Part shown: one piece after another, positions 26,672 through 36,219 of the stretch
How positions within the stretch are numbered: the stretch's first letter is position 1
Layout of the letters: each line of letters begins with the position of its first letter
Assembly: GCF_002968295.1 (NCBI RefSeq)
Contig: NZ_CP134399.1
Location: 3,968,001 to 4,032,000 of the forward strand
Length of the DNA stretch: 64,000 nt
Direction of reading: 5' to 3'
From: Mycobacterium sp. ITM-2016-00317
GTDB lineage: Bacteria; Actinomycetota; Actinomycetes; Mycobacteriales; Mycobacteriaceae
The notes under the pieces: generated by a model
Database searches by the model: none
Seen by the model: only the letters and a program-made list of their open reading frames with translations
What the model was told of the DNA's origin: nothing
Translations under genes and position numbers: made by a program

Positions 26672-28423
26672 TCAGATCGGCATCATCTCGCGCCACGACT
26701 TCGGCGTCTGAGCCAGATCCGCCTGCCGGTACAGCTTTCCGTCGCTGCCCATATACTCCCCCGTCCTCGGGTTGTACTTGGCGATCGCGACCGACGGCCC
26801 CTGCGACGTGTCGCTCTGGGCCGAGCTCGGCGAGTACACGGGCTCGGGCTGCGGCACCGGAACAGCCGTCGGCGGCAGGTGCAGATCGTCCGCGGACACG
26901 CCGGGGGGGATCGGCACCTCAGTCGCCCCCGGACGCTGCGCCGGCGGAGCCGGAACCGCCGCGGGATCGGTCACCTGGGCCGGGGCCGGCGGGATCACCG
27001 GCGGCGTGGTGTAGAGCGGCTGCCCGGGCAGCAGGGCGCCCGGCCCGGTCCCCGCGTAGTTCGGCGGCGGCGCAGGCGGTGCGGGTATCCGCGGCGGCGG
27101 CGCGGTCACACCGGCAGGCAACGGGGTGCCCTCGATCGGACCGAAGGTGTTGTCGTCCAACTCCGCCCGCGAGTCGATCGGGACGCCCTGGGACACCAGG
27201 TTCGGGTCCAGCGGGTAGGGCCCGAGCGCATGCTGACGCTGCGCCAGCGGTGAGTATCCGGAGGGGTCGTTGCACAGTTCGACCGTCGGTGCGCGCTTGC
27301 CGGGATGCTCCATGCACGGGTAGTTGCGGGCACCGCGCACCGCGACCGGTGAGTCCTGCGGCAGCTTGCAGTAGAGCCCGTCCGGGGTGTCGATGACCGT
27401 CTCGTCGGACGGGCTGCGCCACGCCGAGGGCGGCAGGAACCCGACCGTGCAGGCCGCCGGATCACCGAGCCCCAGCGAGAACTCCCCGTTGGGCAGGCCG
27501 GACGGATTGTTCGTCGGCGCGTAGGTCTGGATCTGCGACACGAACGGCGGAACGAGTACAAGCAACTGCTGGATCGACGGATTGTAGGTCACTCCGATCT
27601 GACCGAAGGTGGTCAGATTGGCAAGCAGCACAGGCAGTGTCGGCTTCACCTGCTCCAACAGCCGTGCGGTCTCCTGGGCGAAGCCCGGTCCGTTGCGCAG
27701 GATCGCCCGCACCTGCGGGTCGTTGTTGGACACTTGGTCGGTGATGCCGGCCAGGCTGGCCGCCCAGGTCCGGATCGAATCCGTGGTTTCGGCCTGCGCG
27801 GCGAGGAACGGCACCGCGTCCTCGGTCAGCGCCCGGGTCTGGTCGGACACCGCGTTGGCGTCGCGGGTGACGGTCGAGGCCGAGTCCAGCAGCGATCCGA
27901 AATCGTATCCGGTGCCGTTGAACGCGTTGAACGACTCGTCGAGCAGCCGGGACAGACTGTCCTTCGGGATGGTGTCCATCAGGGCGCTGACCTGGTCGAG
28001 CATCGGACCGACGGCCTGCGGGATCGTGGTGTCGCCCATCGCGATCACCGACCCGTTCTCCAGGTACGGCCCGGAGTCGGTGCGCGGCAACAACTCCACG
28101 TACTGCTCGCCGACGGCGGACATGCTGCGCACCTCGGCGTCCAGATCGGCCGGGATCTGCGGCGAACGGACCAGCGACATCGTGGCCACCGCCCCCCGGT
28201 CGGTCAGCTCCACCGACTGCACCTTGCCCACCTGGGACCCCCGGTAGGTGACATTGCTGAACTGGTAGAGACCGCCTGCGGCGGGCAGTTCCATCTTCAC
28301 GGTGATGCGGCCGATGCCCAGCAGCATCGGCACCTGCAGGTAGGCGAAGAGCATCGTGGACACGCCCACGATCGAGGCGATGGTGAAGATGACCAGCTGG
28401 GTACGGACGAAACGGGTGAGCAT
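26672..28423 (-). CDS. mceF: Mce-family protein MceF
   Basis: 583 aa if started at the ATG at 28423. N-terminal membrane helix RTQLVIFTIASIVGVSTMLF, then an MlaD/MCE domain (ITVKMELPAAGGLYQFSNVT, YRGSQVGKVQSVELT), a long helical needle region and a Pro-rich C-terminus of about 150 residues, ending SWREMMPI. Mce proteins form a hexameric lipid-transfer tube from the inner membrane. GGAGGTGG lies 6 bases before the ATG. Because of an extra base in mceE the upstream frame also reads straight into this gene. Last gene of the mce operon, followed by a strong terminator. Confidence 0.93.
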   Translation of the reverse strand: MLTRFVRTQLVIFTIASIVGVSTMLFAYLQVPMLLGIGRITVKMELPAAGGLYQFSNVTYRGSQVGKVQSVELTDRGAVATMSLVRSPQIPADLDAEVRSMSAVGEQYVELLPRTDSGPYLENGSVIAMGDTTIPQAVGPMLDQVSALMDTIPKDSLSRLLDESFNAFNGTGYDFGSLLDSASTVTRDANAVSDQTRALTEDAVPFLAAQAETTDSIRTWAASLAGITDQVSNNDPQVRAILRNGPGFAQETARLLEQVKPTLPVLLANLTTFGQIGVTYNPSIQQLLVLVPPFVSQIQTYAPTNNPSGLPNGEFSLGLGDPAACTVGFLPPSAWRSPSDETVIDTPDGLYCKLPQDSPVAVRGARNYPCMEHPGKRAPTVELCNDPSGYSPLAQRQHALGPYPLDPNLVSQGVPIDSRAELDDNTFGPIEGTPLPAGVTAPPPRIPAPPAPPPNYAGTGPGALLPGQPLYTTPPVIPPAPAQVTDPAAVPAPPAQRPGATEVPIPPGVSADDLHLPPTAVPVPQPEPVYSPSSAQSDTSQGPSVAIAKYNPRTGEYMGSDGKLYRQADLAQTPKSWREMMPI

Positions 28424-29800
28424 CAGCGACCACCTCCGGGAGCGGCCGGGCTGCCCATAGGGTCCGGCGAAGATCGGATCGCCCGGCTTGGGCGGCGCGG
28501 GCGGGGCCGGCGGCGGCACCCCCGGCATCGACAGCGGCGCCGGCGGGGTGACGGGCAGGATCGGTCCGACCTCAGCCGGGATCGGAAGCGGCGCAAGGAC
28601 GGCCGCCTCGTCGGTCCTGCCGATTCCCGGCGGTTGCGGCGGCGACGGGGGGAACACCTGGTCACCGAGCGACGGGATCGCGTTCGCCGGCGCGTCGAGG
28701 CCCATCTTCAGCGGATCGTAGGTGTACTGCAGATAGTTCGGGTCGCCCGGCGCCGGAATCAATTGGGCGCCTTCCTGTTCCCACCGTGTTCCGAGGAACA
28801 GGCTGCGCTTCAGGCGCGGGATCGTGAAGTCGACGATGGCGAACAGGTTGTAGTAGTCACCCCGGATCGCGCGGTCGATGAAGCTCTGCGTGAACGGGAA
28901 GTGCACGGCGAATTCCAGGATGCTGTTCAGGTCGGGCCCGATGTCGGCGAACGCCTTGATGGTGGGCTGCAGGTTCTCCAGGTTGCGCACCAGGTCGGCC
29001 TGCGAGTCGTTGACGAACTTCGTGGTGGTGTCGCTGAACGTGCCGAGCTTCTGCAGGGCCGTGGTCAGTCGCGGGCGCTCCTTCACCAGCACGTCGATGG
29101 CGGGCGGGATCCGTTCCAGCGCCAGGGTGATGTCGTCGCGCTGTTCGGCGAACGTCGACGCGAGCCGGTTCAGGGATTCGATCGAGGACACGATGTTGTC
29201 CCGCTGCGCGTCCAGGGTGCCGACGAAATTGTCGAGCCGGCCGAGCAGTTCGCGGATCTCGCCCTCGCGCCCGCTGAGCGCGGTGCTCGCATTGTTGATC
29301 ACCTCGCCGATCTGGCCCAGCCCGCCGCCGTTGACGACTGCGGCAAGCGCCGACAGCGTCTGCTCGGTCGTCGGATAGGTCGACGAATCGTTGAGCCCGA
29401 TGGTCGAGCCCGCCGCGAGCCTGCCCTCCGGGTCTTCGCCCGAAGGCGGATTCAGGGCCAGGTGCATCGACCCCAGGAGGCTGGTCTGGCCGACGCTGGC
29501 CACCGCGTTGGCGGGCACCGCGACCCCTGGTTTCACCGAGATCTCGACCTGCGCGTGCCAGTCCTTCACCGTCAGGCTCCGCACGCTGCCGACGACGACG
29601 TCGTCGATCATCACCGGCGAATTGGGTTCGAGTGTGGCGACGTTGGCAATCTCGACCAGGTACACCTCGGAGTCGGGGCCGCGGCCGACCGCACCGGGCA
29701 ACGGCAGCGAGTTCACTCCCTGGAAGCTGCAGCCGCTCAGCGTCAGCGCGACGCACGCGCCGGCGACGACGACTCGTCGCGTCGTTCTCGGACCGGTCAT
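28424..29800 (-). CDS. mceE: Mce-family lipoprotein MceE, reading into mceF
   Basis: 459 codons from the ATG at 29800. Signal with lipobox ACVALTLSGC (lipidated Cys), MCE domain (YLVEIANVATLEPNSPVMID, VVGSVRSLTVKDW), helical region (ALERIPPAIDVLVKERPRL) and a Pro-rich tail. MceE is the lipoprotein of the tube. Normally the gene ends in a TGATG overlap with mceF. Here the frame stays open into mceF; removing one base from the GGG at 28454-28456 would give ...PYGSPAAPGGGR and a stop exactly at the TGATG. So this is a natural fusion, a recent indel, or a sequence error. Start overlaps the mceD stop (ATGA). Confidence 0.9.
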
Positions 29801-31242
29801 GCGGGTGGCGTCCCTTCTGCGGGCAACGGCGCTTCGGCGGGTAGCGGTGCTGCCGGTGCCGCGCCACCGGGGGTGAGCATGGCGTCGACCGACGGTGCCA
29901 CGTTGGAGGACGGCACGTTCGGGGGCACCACGGGCGGTGCGCCCGGCAGCAGCTGCTGCGCTCCCGGCGGGGCGACGCCCGGCGGACGACCGGTGAACGG
30001 CGCCGGCGGCGGCGGTCCCGGCGCGTAGGCCGATACCGTCGGCGGGATCTCCGGTGGCGCCGGCGTACCGCCGCCACCACCGGGGGCCAGGCGGGCCTCG
30101 GAGTAGATGAGGTTCTCCGGGTTGGCCGACGGCATCAGGTACGGCGCGATCGGGAACGGCAGGTAGTTGAAGTTCAGCAGCCGCAGGCCCGGGCCCAGGT
30201 ACTGGGCGCACAGCTTCGCCGTCTCGGGCGCCGTGGTGTTCTCGATGGCCCCGATGGCCCCGCAGATGAACTCGACCGGGTTGGAGAAGTTGTTCAGCAC
30301 GAACTGTCCCACCGCGCTGCCGACATCGGGGTTGTAGATGTTGTAGGCGTTGGACAACGCGTTGGGCGCGATGTGCAGCAGGTTCTCGATCTCCAGCTTG
30401 TTGTCGAGCAGGTTGCGGGTCACGTTCGCCAGCCGCTCCACCTGCTCGGAGGCCTGGTCGCGGGTGCCGGATACGAAGCGCTGCACGTCGACGACGGCCA
30501 CCGACAGGTTCTTCAGGGCCGCATCGAGATCCGACCGGCTGCCGTCGACCACGCTGGTGAGCGTCGCCAGGCGGTTCTGGAACAACATCACCTGCTCGTT
30601 GCTGTCTTTCAGTGCGGTGACGAAGGTCTGCAGGTTCGTGATGATGTCGACGACGTTGCCGCTGCCCTCGGCCAGCACCCGGGCGACGCCGGAGAGCTGG
30701 GAGATCGTCTCGCGCAGCTTCTCTCCGTTGCCCTCCATTGCGTTGGCGGCGGTGTCGATGAAACGCGACACCGACGTGCCGTCCACCCCGCTCTGCGGGC
30801 CCAGATCGGTGGACAACCGGGTCAGTTGCTCCTTGACCTCGTCCCACTCGACGGGAATGGCGGTGCGGTCCAACGGGATCACCGTGTCGTCGGGCATCGT
30901 CGGACCGCTGGTGCGGTACGCGGGCGTCAACTGGACGTAGCGCGCGGCGACCAGGTTCGGCGCGACGATCACGGCCTTGGCGTCAGCCGGCACCGGGACG
31001 TCCCGGTCGATGCTGAGCACCATCCGGGTGTGCGTGCCCTCCGGCGTGATCGATTCGATGGAGCCGACCTCCACGCCCGACACCCGGACTTCGTCGCCCG
31101 GGTAGATGCCGGTCGCGGACGTGAAGAGCGCCGAGATCGTACGCGGCCCGAAGTAGAGCTGGCGCACCATGTACGCACCGCCGGCGACCAGCAGGGCCAC
31201 CAGTGCCACCGCGACGATCGTCGTAACCCGCCTGCGCCCCAT
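29797..31242 (-). CDS. mceD: Mce-family protein MceD
   Basis: 481 aa. N-terminal membrane helix VAVALVALLVAGGAYMV, MCE domain (TISALFTSATGIYPGDEVRV, GVEVGSIESITPEGT), long helical segment (residues about 160-330) and a Pro/Ala-rich C-terminal tail after the conserved LLNFNYLPFPIAPYLMP. Component of the heterohexameric Mce tube. It starts in a TGATG overlap with mceC and ends in an ATGA overlap with mceE, consistent with coupled translation and fixed stoichiometry. Confidence 0.94.
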   Translation of the reverse strand: MGRRRVTTIVAVALVALLVAGGAYMVRQLYFGPRTISALFTSATGIYPGDEVRVSGVEVGSIESITPEGTHTRMVLSIDRDVPVPADAKAVIVAPNLVAARYVQLTPAYRTSGPTMPDDTVIPLDRTAIPVEWDEVKEQLTRLSTDLGPQSGVDGTSVSRFIDTAANAMEGNGEKLRETISQLSGVARVLAEGSGNVVDIITNLQTFVTALKDSNEQVMLFQNRLATLTSVVDGSRSDLDAALKNLSVAVVDVQRFVSGTRDQASEQVERLANVTRNLLDNKLEIENLLHIAPNALSNAYNIYNPDVGSAVGQFVLNNFSNPVEFICGAIGAIENTTAPETAKLCAQYLGPGLRLLNFNYLPFPIAPYLMPSANPENLIYSEARLAPGGGGGTPAPPEIPPTVSAYAPGPPPPAPFTGRPPGVAPPGAQQLLPGAPPVVPPNVPSSNVAPSVDAMLTPGGAAPAAPLPAEAPLPAEGTPPA

Positions 31243-32324
31243 CAGCGCGTACCTCCTGGAATCCCGTTGTACGGCAACGGAAGCTCTGCACGGGGGCCTG
31301 CCTGGTCCGGCGGCTTACCCGCGTTGGTGCCGCGCCGGAACCCGAACGCGTAGTCGAAGAACGGCTGCAGCAGCTGTGCGGGCTGCAGGTTCGGCACGAA
31401 CGCGTTGTAGTACGGGCCGTTGGCCAGGGTCTCACCTTGGGCCAGGATGAACTTCTTGATGCTCGGCAGCATCTTGGCGATGTTCTCGCGGTTGCGTTCG
31501 AGCATCTCCATCACGGAGTTGAGCCGCGTGAGGGTCGGCGCGAGCTCGGCCTCGTTGTCGGCGACCAGGCCGCTGAGTTCCTGCGCCACCGCCGAGGTGT
31601 TCGCGAGCAGGTCCACGATCGCCTCCCGGCGCGTGTTCAGCACGCCGAGCAGGTCGTTGGCGTTCAGGATCAGCGTGTTGAGCTGCTGGCTGCGTTCGGA
31701 GAGCACCTCGGTCACGTCGCTGGCGCTGGCGAGCAGCGACGCGAGATTCTCGTTGCGTTCGTTGATCGATCGCGACAGTCGACTCAAGCCGTCGAAGGTC
31801 GGCCCCAGGCGCGGCGCGATCTGGTCGATGGTCGCCGACAACGTGTCCAGCGACTGGTTCAGCGACGACGTGTCGGTGCCTGCCGTGTTGGCGGCCAGAT
31901 CGCCGACCGCATCGGTGAGCGAGTACGGCGACGACGTGCGCGTGGTCGGGATGACGTCGCTCGAATCCAGGCTGCCGCTGCCGTCGGATTCCAGTGTGAT
32001 CACCCGCTCGCCCAGCAGGGAGCCGGTGCGGATGTGCGCGGTGGTCTGGGATCCGAGCGGATACTTGCCGGCGATGGTGAAGGTCACCAACGCGTCGCCG
32101 TTCTCCAGTTCGACGTCGGTGACGCTGCCGATCTTGATACCGGAGAGCGTGACGTCGTTGCCGACGGTGATGCCGCCGGCCTCGGTGAACAACGCCTGAT
32201 GGCGGATCGAGGTGGCCCACTGGATCAGCCGCTCGGGCTGCAGACCGACCGCGATCACCAGGATGATCAGCATGGCGCCGATGAAACCGGCCTTGACCAG
32301 GTTGGATTCACGATATTTCAGCAT
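31242..32324 (-). CDS. mceC: Mce-family protein MceC
   Basis: 360 aa from the ATG at 32324, which overlaps the mceB stop. N-terminal helix VKAGFIGAMLIILVIAVGLQ, MCE domain (HQALFTEAGGITVGNDVTLS, GIKIGSVTDVELENGD, LLGERVITLES), then coiled needle helices and a Pro-containing C-terminus (PYNGIPGGTR). Six-gene order A-F is complete here. An ATG 15 bases upstream is less likely because it lies inside mceB. Confidence 0.94.
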   Translation of the reverse strand: MLKYRESNLVKAGFIGAMLIILVIAVGLQPERLIQWATSIRHQALFTEAGGITVGNDVTLSGIKIGSVTDVELENGDALVTFTIAGKYPLGSQTTAHIRTGSLLGERVITLESDGSGSLDSSDVIPTTRTSSPYSLTDAVGDLAANTAGTDTSSLNQSLDTLSATIDQIAPRLGPTFDGLSRLSRSINERNENLASLLASASDVTEVLSERSQQLNTLILNANDLLGVLNTRREAIVDLLANTSAVAQELSGLVADNEAELAPTLTRLNSVMEMLERNRENIAKMLPSIKKFILAQGETLANGPYYNAFVPNLQPAQLLQPFFDYAFGFRRGTNAGKPPDQAGPRAELPLPYNGIPGGTR

Positions 32325-33349
32325 CAGGGTTCCCCGCACCTTCCGCTCTCTTGTTTCAGCATGGGGAAGACCGCGGTCCGACCTTGCAGGTCGGTGACCC
32401 GGAATGACAAGCCGCAGATGTAGTACATGATCCAGCTGCCGTAGGACCCGAGGCGGGCCAGCTTGCGGTAGTTCTCCGGCCCGCGCTGCAGCGACCGTTC
32501 CAGCACGATCTGGTGGTCGTCGAGCAGGGGCGCCATTCGGTTGAGCTCATCGACCGTGCCCGCCAGCGAGGGGCGCGCCTGCGAGAGCAGACTCGCGATC
32601 GACGCGGTTCCGTTGTCCAGCGCGGTGATCGCGGTGCCGATCGGGTCCCGGTCCTCGGCGAGGCCGCTGATCAGTTGCTCCAGACCGTCGATCGCGGTGG
32701 AGAACTTGTCGCCGTCCTTGCCGAGCGTGGCGACGACGCTGTTGAGGTTGTCGATCAGCTGCTGCACCACCGCGCTGTTGTCGGCGATGGAGGTCGAGAA
32801 CGACGACGTCTTGCTCATCAGGGAGTCCAGCGTGTTGCCCTGCCCCTGGAAGATCTGGATCAGCGCCGAGGTGAGCGCGTTGACGTCACGCGGATTCAGT
32901 CCCTGGATGACCGGTCGCAGGCCGCCGAGCAGCAGGTCCAGGTCGAGCGCCCCGGCGGTGCGCTGCTCGGGGATCTGCGACCCTTCGGGCAGCACGCGGG
33001 TCGACCCGGGTCCGTCGAGAAGCTCCAGGTAACGGTCGCCGGTCAGGTTCAGGTAGCGCACAGCGGCTTTCGTGCCGGTGGTCAGCACGACGGTCCGGTC
33101 GGCGTCGAAGTCCACCAGCACGCTCTTGTCCTGCTGCAGCGACACACCCTTGACGGTGCCGACCCGAACGCCGGCCACCCGCACCGAATCTCCGCTCTTG
33201 AGCCGCGACGCGTCGGCGAAGATCGCCGAATAGCCGGACGTGGAACCACTGCGGTACTGGCTGAACGTCATGAACAGGAACGCGGTGAGCACAGTCATCA
33301 CGGTGGCGAACACGCCGAACTTGACGAGAGTGGCCGTGGTGCGCGTCAT
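32324..33349 (-). CDS. mceB: Mce-family protein MceB
   Basis: 341 aa. Start is the ATG at 33349, in an ATGA overlap with the mceA stop; a longer frame to 33460 is inside mceA. Helix LVKFGVFATVMTVLTAFLFM, MCE domain (YSAIFADASRLKSGDSVRVA, GVRVGTVKGVSL, YLNLTGDRYLELL), then the helical needle and a C-terminus with two Cys (YYICGLSF, SGRCGEP). Confidence 0.94.
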   Translation of the reverse strand: MTRTTATLVKFGVFATVMTVLTAFLFMTFSQYRSGSTSGYSAIFADASRLKSGDSVRVAGVRVGTVKGVSLQQDKSVLVDFDADRTVVLTTGTKAAVRYLNLTGDRYLELLDGPGSTRVLPEGSQIPEQRTAGALDLDLLLGGLRPVIQGLNPRDVNALTSALIQIFQGQGNTLDSLMSKTSSFSTSIADNSAVVQQLIDNLNSVVATLGKDGDKFSTAIDGLEQLISGLAEDRDPIGTAITALDNGTASIASLLSQARPSLAGTVDELNRMAPLLDDHQIVLERSLQRGPENYRKLARLGSYGSWIMYYICGLSFRVTDLQGRTAVFPMLKQESGRCGEP

Positions 33350-34533
33350 CCCGGTTGTCCGATCTGTGCGGTGTTGCGCGGCGGGCCGTCCAGCGGTCCG
33401 AACAGCAACTGCTTGAGGCCGTCGGAGTTCAGCAGGATGCCCTGGTTGCCGTACTGCCACGGGTTGGCGTTGGTGTCGGTGACGAGGTACTTGGCCCGGT
33501 TACCGAATCCGATGTACGGCAGGCCCATACACTGCGGGCCGCCCTTGGCCGCCACCTTCGGCAGGTTCTGCGGGTAGCGGTAGCGCTCGATGCCCAGCGT
33601 GAACGCGACGTTGACGAGGACGCCGGGATCCATCTGCGGCGGCTGGTGCAGGACGTACTCCATGCCCTGCAGCGTGCAGTTGATCGCGGGTGCGTATTCC
33701 TTGAACAGGTCGGTGGTGGGAGCGATCAGCTCGAGGACGTTGCTGACGGCCTCCCGGTTGCTGCCGAGCACGTCGTTGCCGACGTCGGCCAGCCCGATCG
33801 CGCTGACCAGGAACGCGTCCAGATTGTCCTGTTCGTCGACGATGCCCTCGCTGAGGGTGATCGAATTCTGCACGGTGCGAAGCAGATCCGGGGCGGCGTC
33901 GGCGTACGCGTCGGCCACCGGCGCGGTCAGCTCCAGGTCGCGGCTCAGCGCGGGCAGGCTGGGCTCCAGTTTGGCCAGCAGCGCGTTGAACTCGGTCAGG
34001 CTCTGGCCGAACTTCTCACCGCGGCCGGAGAACGCGGAGGAGATCGCGCCGAGCGTCTCGTTGAGCTTGGTCGGGTCGACCTTCTCCAGCACCGAGACCA
34101 ACTGCTGGAACACGGTGTTGGCCTCGATCATCACGTGATCGCCCTCGAGCGTCTGCCCCTTCTGCAGCGGTTTCGGCGACGGGGTGGACGGTGCGACGAG
34201 TTGCACCGACTTCGCGCCGAAGACGGTCGATGAGGCGATGTCGACCCCGACGTTGCTCGGAATCAGGTGCATCTGGGACGAGTCGATCGCCAATTTCAGC
34301 GCCGCCGTGCCGTCGGGCCGGTAGTCGATCGCCTCGACCGTCCCGACCTGCACGCCGCGCATCTGCACCTTGGCGTCCGGGTTCATCACCAGGCCGGCGC
34401 GGTGCGAGATCACGGTCACCGGTGTGGTGGTCCGTAGGTCGCCGCGGAACAGCACCACGGCGATCGTGAGCGCCGCGATGATCGCGACCACCAGTCCGAG
34501 GCCGGCCAGCGGCCGGACGTAACTGCGTGTCAC
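33346..34533 (-). CDS. mceA: Mce-family protein MceA
   Basis: 395 aa. N-terminal helix LVVAIIAALTIAVVLFRG, MCE domain (VTVISHRAGLVMNPDAKVQM, GVQVGTVEAIDYRPDG, VFGAKSVQLVAP), long helical segment, and conserved C-terminal INCTLQGMEY, GGPQCMGLPYIGFGNRAKYL. Overall wording recalls Mce4A-type proteins, but the neighbourhood is not the cholesterol locus. GTG start at 34533 follows GGGGG; it is 8 bases after yrbEB. Confidence 0.94.
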   Translation of the reverse strand: MTRSYVRPLAGLGLVVAIIAALTIAVVLFRGDLRTTTPVTVISHRAGLVMNPDAKVQMRGVQVGTVEAIDYRPDGTAALKLAIDSSQMHLIPSNVGVDIASSTVFGAKSVQLVAPSTPSPKPLQKGQTLEGDHVMIEANTVFQQLVSVLEKVDPTKLNETLGAISSAFSGRGEKFGQSLTEFNALLAKLEPSLPALSRDLELTAPVADAYADAAPDLLRTVQNSITLSEGIVDEQDNLDAFLVSAIGLADVGNDVLGSNREAVSNVLELIAPTTDLFKEYAPAINCTLQGMEYVLHQPPQMDPGVLVNVAFTLGIERYRYPQNLPKVAAKGGPQCMGLPYIGFGNRAKYLVTDTNANPWQYGNQGILLNSDGLKQLLFGPLDGPPRNTAQIGQPG

Positions 34534-34541
34534 CTGTCCCC

Positions 34542-35399
34542 CTAGCCCGACAGATTGAAGTTGCCGTTGGAGCCGTAGATGGACAGCGACACCAGAAGCG
34601 TCACCGACACCACGACGATCAAGGATGTCCGTACTGCGTTACCCACGGCGACACCGACTCCGGAGGGTCCGCCGGAGGCGAAGTAGCCGAAGTACGTGTG
34701 GATCAACAGGATTGTGATCGCCATCAGAATTGCCTGCAGGAAAGACCACAGCAGGTCGATCGGGTTGAGGAACGTGTCGAAGTAGTGGTTGTACAGACCA
34801 CTGGACTGCCCGAACAGCACGGTCGTGGTGAACTGGCTGGCCAGGAAGGACAGGATCACCGCGATCGAGTACAGCGGGGTGATCGCGATCATGCCGGCCA
34901 CGATCCGGGTCGACACCAGGTACTCGACCGGCCGGATTCCCATCGACTCCAGCGCGTCGATCTCCTCGTTGATGCGCATGGCGCCCAGCTGGGCGGTCAC
35001 GCCGGCGCCGAACGTGGCGGCCAGACCGATCCCGGCCACCACCGGCGCCGAGATGCGCACGTTGATGAACGCCGCGAGAAAGCCGGTGAGCGCTTCGATC
35101 CCGATGTTGCCAAGCGACGAGTAGCCCTGCACCGCCAGGGTTCCGCCTGCGGCCAGTGTCAGGAATCCGACGATCACCACGGTGCCGCCGATCATCGCCA
35201 ACGTCCCGGCGCCCATGGAGATCTCGGCGATCAGCCGGATGATCTCCTTGCGGTAATGCACGGCGGCGTGCGGCACCCCGGCCAGCGACCGGGCGTAAAA
35301 GATCGTGTGGTCGCCGATGCCCGACAGCAGGGCCACCGGACGACCGGCGTAGTGGACCAGCCGCGGGAACCGCGACCGAATGACTGTGGAAGTACCCAT
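34542..35399 (-). CDS. yrbEB: YrbEB permease (Mce ABC-type transporter membrane subunit)
   Basis: 285 aa polytopic membrane protein of the MlaE/YrbE family. Conserved MlaE cytoplasmic loop GAMRINEEIDALESMGIRPVEYL and hydrophobic helices from IGGTVVIVGFLTLAAGG to VVVSVTLLVSLSIYG. It pairs with YrbEA and a shared MceG ATPase, encoded elsewhere, to drive lipid/steroid uptake. It starts 10 bases after yrbEA. Confidence 0.95.
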   Translation of the reverse strand: MGTSTVIRSRFPRLVHYAGRPVALLSGIGDHTIFYARSLAGVPHAAVHYRKEIIRLIAEISMGAGTLAMIGGTVVIVGFLTLAAGGTLAVQGYSSLGNIGIEALTGFLAAFINVRISAPVVAGIGLAATFGAGVTAQLGAMRINEEIDALESMGIRPVEYLVSTRIVAGMIAITPLYSIAVILSFLASQFTTTVLFGQSSGLYNHYFDTFLNPIDLLWSFLQAILMAITILLIHTYFGYFASGGPSGVGVAVGNAVRTSLIVVVSVTLLVSLSIYGSNGNFNLSG

Positions 35400-35409
35400 G
35401 CCGCCCGCC

Positions 35410-36219
35410 CTAGCCCGTCGTCATCCGGATGCCGATGGCCGTGACGAGCACGTTGATCACGAACAGCGCCATGAACGCATACACCACCGTCTCGTTGACC
35501 GCGTTGCCGACCGCCTTGGCGCCACCGCCGGTGATCGTCAGCCCGCGGTAGCACGCCACCAGGCCCGCGATCAGGCCGAACAGCGCCGCCTTCACGCAGG
35601 AGATGATCACTTCGGGCACCCCGGTGAGCAGCGTGATGCCGGCGGCGAAAGCTCCGGGGTTGACGTCCTGGATGAACACCGAGAAGAAGTAGCCGCCCAG
35701 AATGCCGATGATCACGACCAGGCTGTTGAGCAGCAGCGCCACCAGGCCGGAGGCCAGCATCCGCGGGGTGACCAGCCGCTGCACCGGGTTGATGCCCAGC
35801 ACCTCCATCGCGTCGATCTCCTCGCGGATGGTCCGCGAGCCCAGGTCCGCGCACATCGCGGTCGCACCCGCCCCGGCCACGATCAGCACCGTCACCATGG
35901 GTCCCACCTGGGTGACCGCACCGAATGCCGCGCCGGCGCCGGACAGGTCCGCAGCGCCCAGCTCGCGCAACAGGATGTTGAGGATGAAGCTGACCAGCAC
36001 CGTGAACGGAATGGCCACCAGCAGCGTCGGGGCCAGGGACACCCGCGCGATGAACCAGCATTGCTCCAGGAACTCCCGCCACTGGAACGGGCGGCGGAAC
36101 ACGAACACGACGGCGTCGGCCGACATCGAGAACAGGCCGCCCACGGCCTGCATCGGCCCCGTGAGGTTGCGGATCTGCCCGATCCCGGGCGACCAGCGTT
36201 CCGGTCCCTTACTTGCCAT
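35410..36219 (-). CDS. yrbEA: YrbEA permease (Mce ABC-type transporter membrane subunit)
   Basis: 269 aa MlaE/YrbE permease. Conserved loop LGSRTIREEIDAMEVLGINP, followed by TPRMLASGLVALLLNSLVVI and C-terminal GNAVNETVVYAFMALFVINV. The ATG at 36219 lies 11 bases inside the upstream thiolase gene, so the transporter is translationally linked to the catabolic genes before it. Confidence 0.95.
   Translation of the reverse strand: MASKGPERWSPGIGQIRNLTGPMQAVGGLFSMSADAVVFVFRRPFQWREFLEQCWFIARVSLAPTLLVAIPFTVLVSFILNILLRELGAADLSGAGAAFGAVTQVGPMVTVLIVAGAGATAMCADLGSRTIREEIDAMEVLGINPVQRLVTPRMLASGLVALLLNSLVVIIGILGGYFFSVFIQDVNPGAFAAGITLLTGVPEVIISCVKAALFGLIAGLVACYRGLTITGGGAKAVGNAVNETVVYAFMALFVINVLVTAIGIRMTTG

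Noticed and set aside
26672..30847. 1,391-codon frame covering mceE-mceF plus 349 upstream codons
   Set aside because: The upstream 349 codons are a shadow of mceD; mceE begins at the lipoprotein signal at 29800. Only the mceE-mceF read-through is kept as real.
26672..36219. Calling this the mce4 cholesterol importer
   Set aside because: MceA and YrbEA wording recalls mce4, but the neighbours lack kstD, hsaA-D and other cholesterol ring genes; left as an unassigned mce operon.
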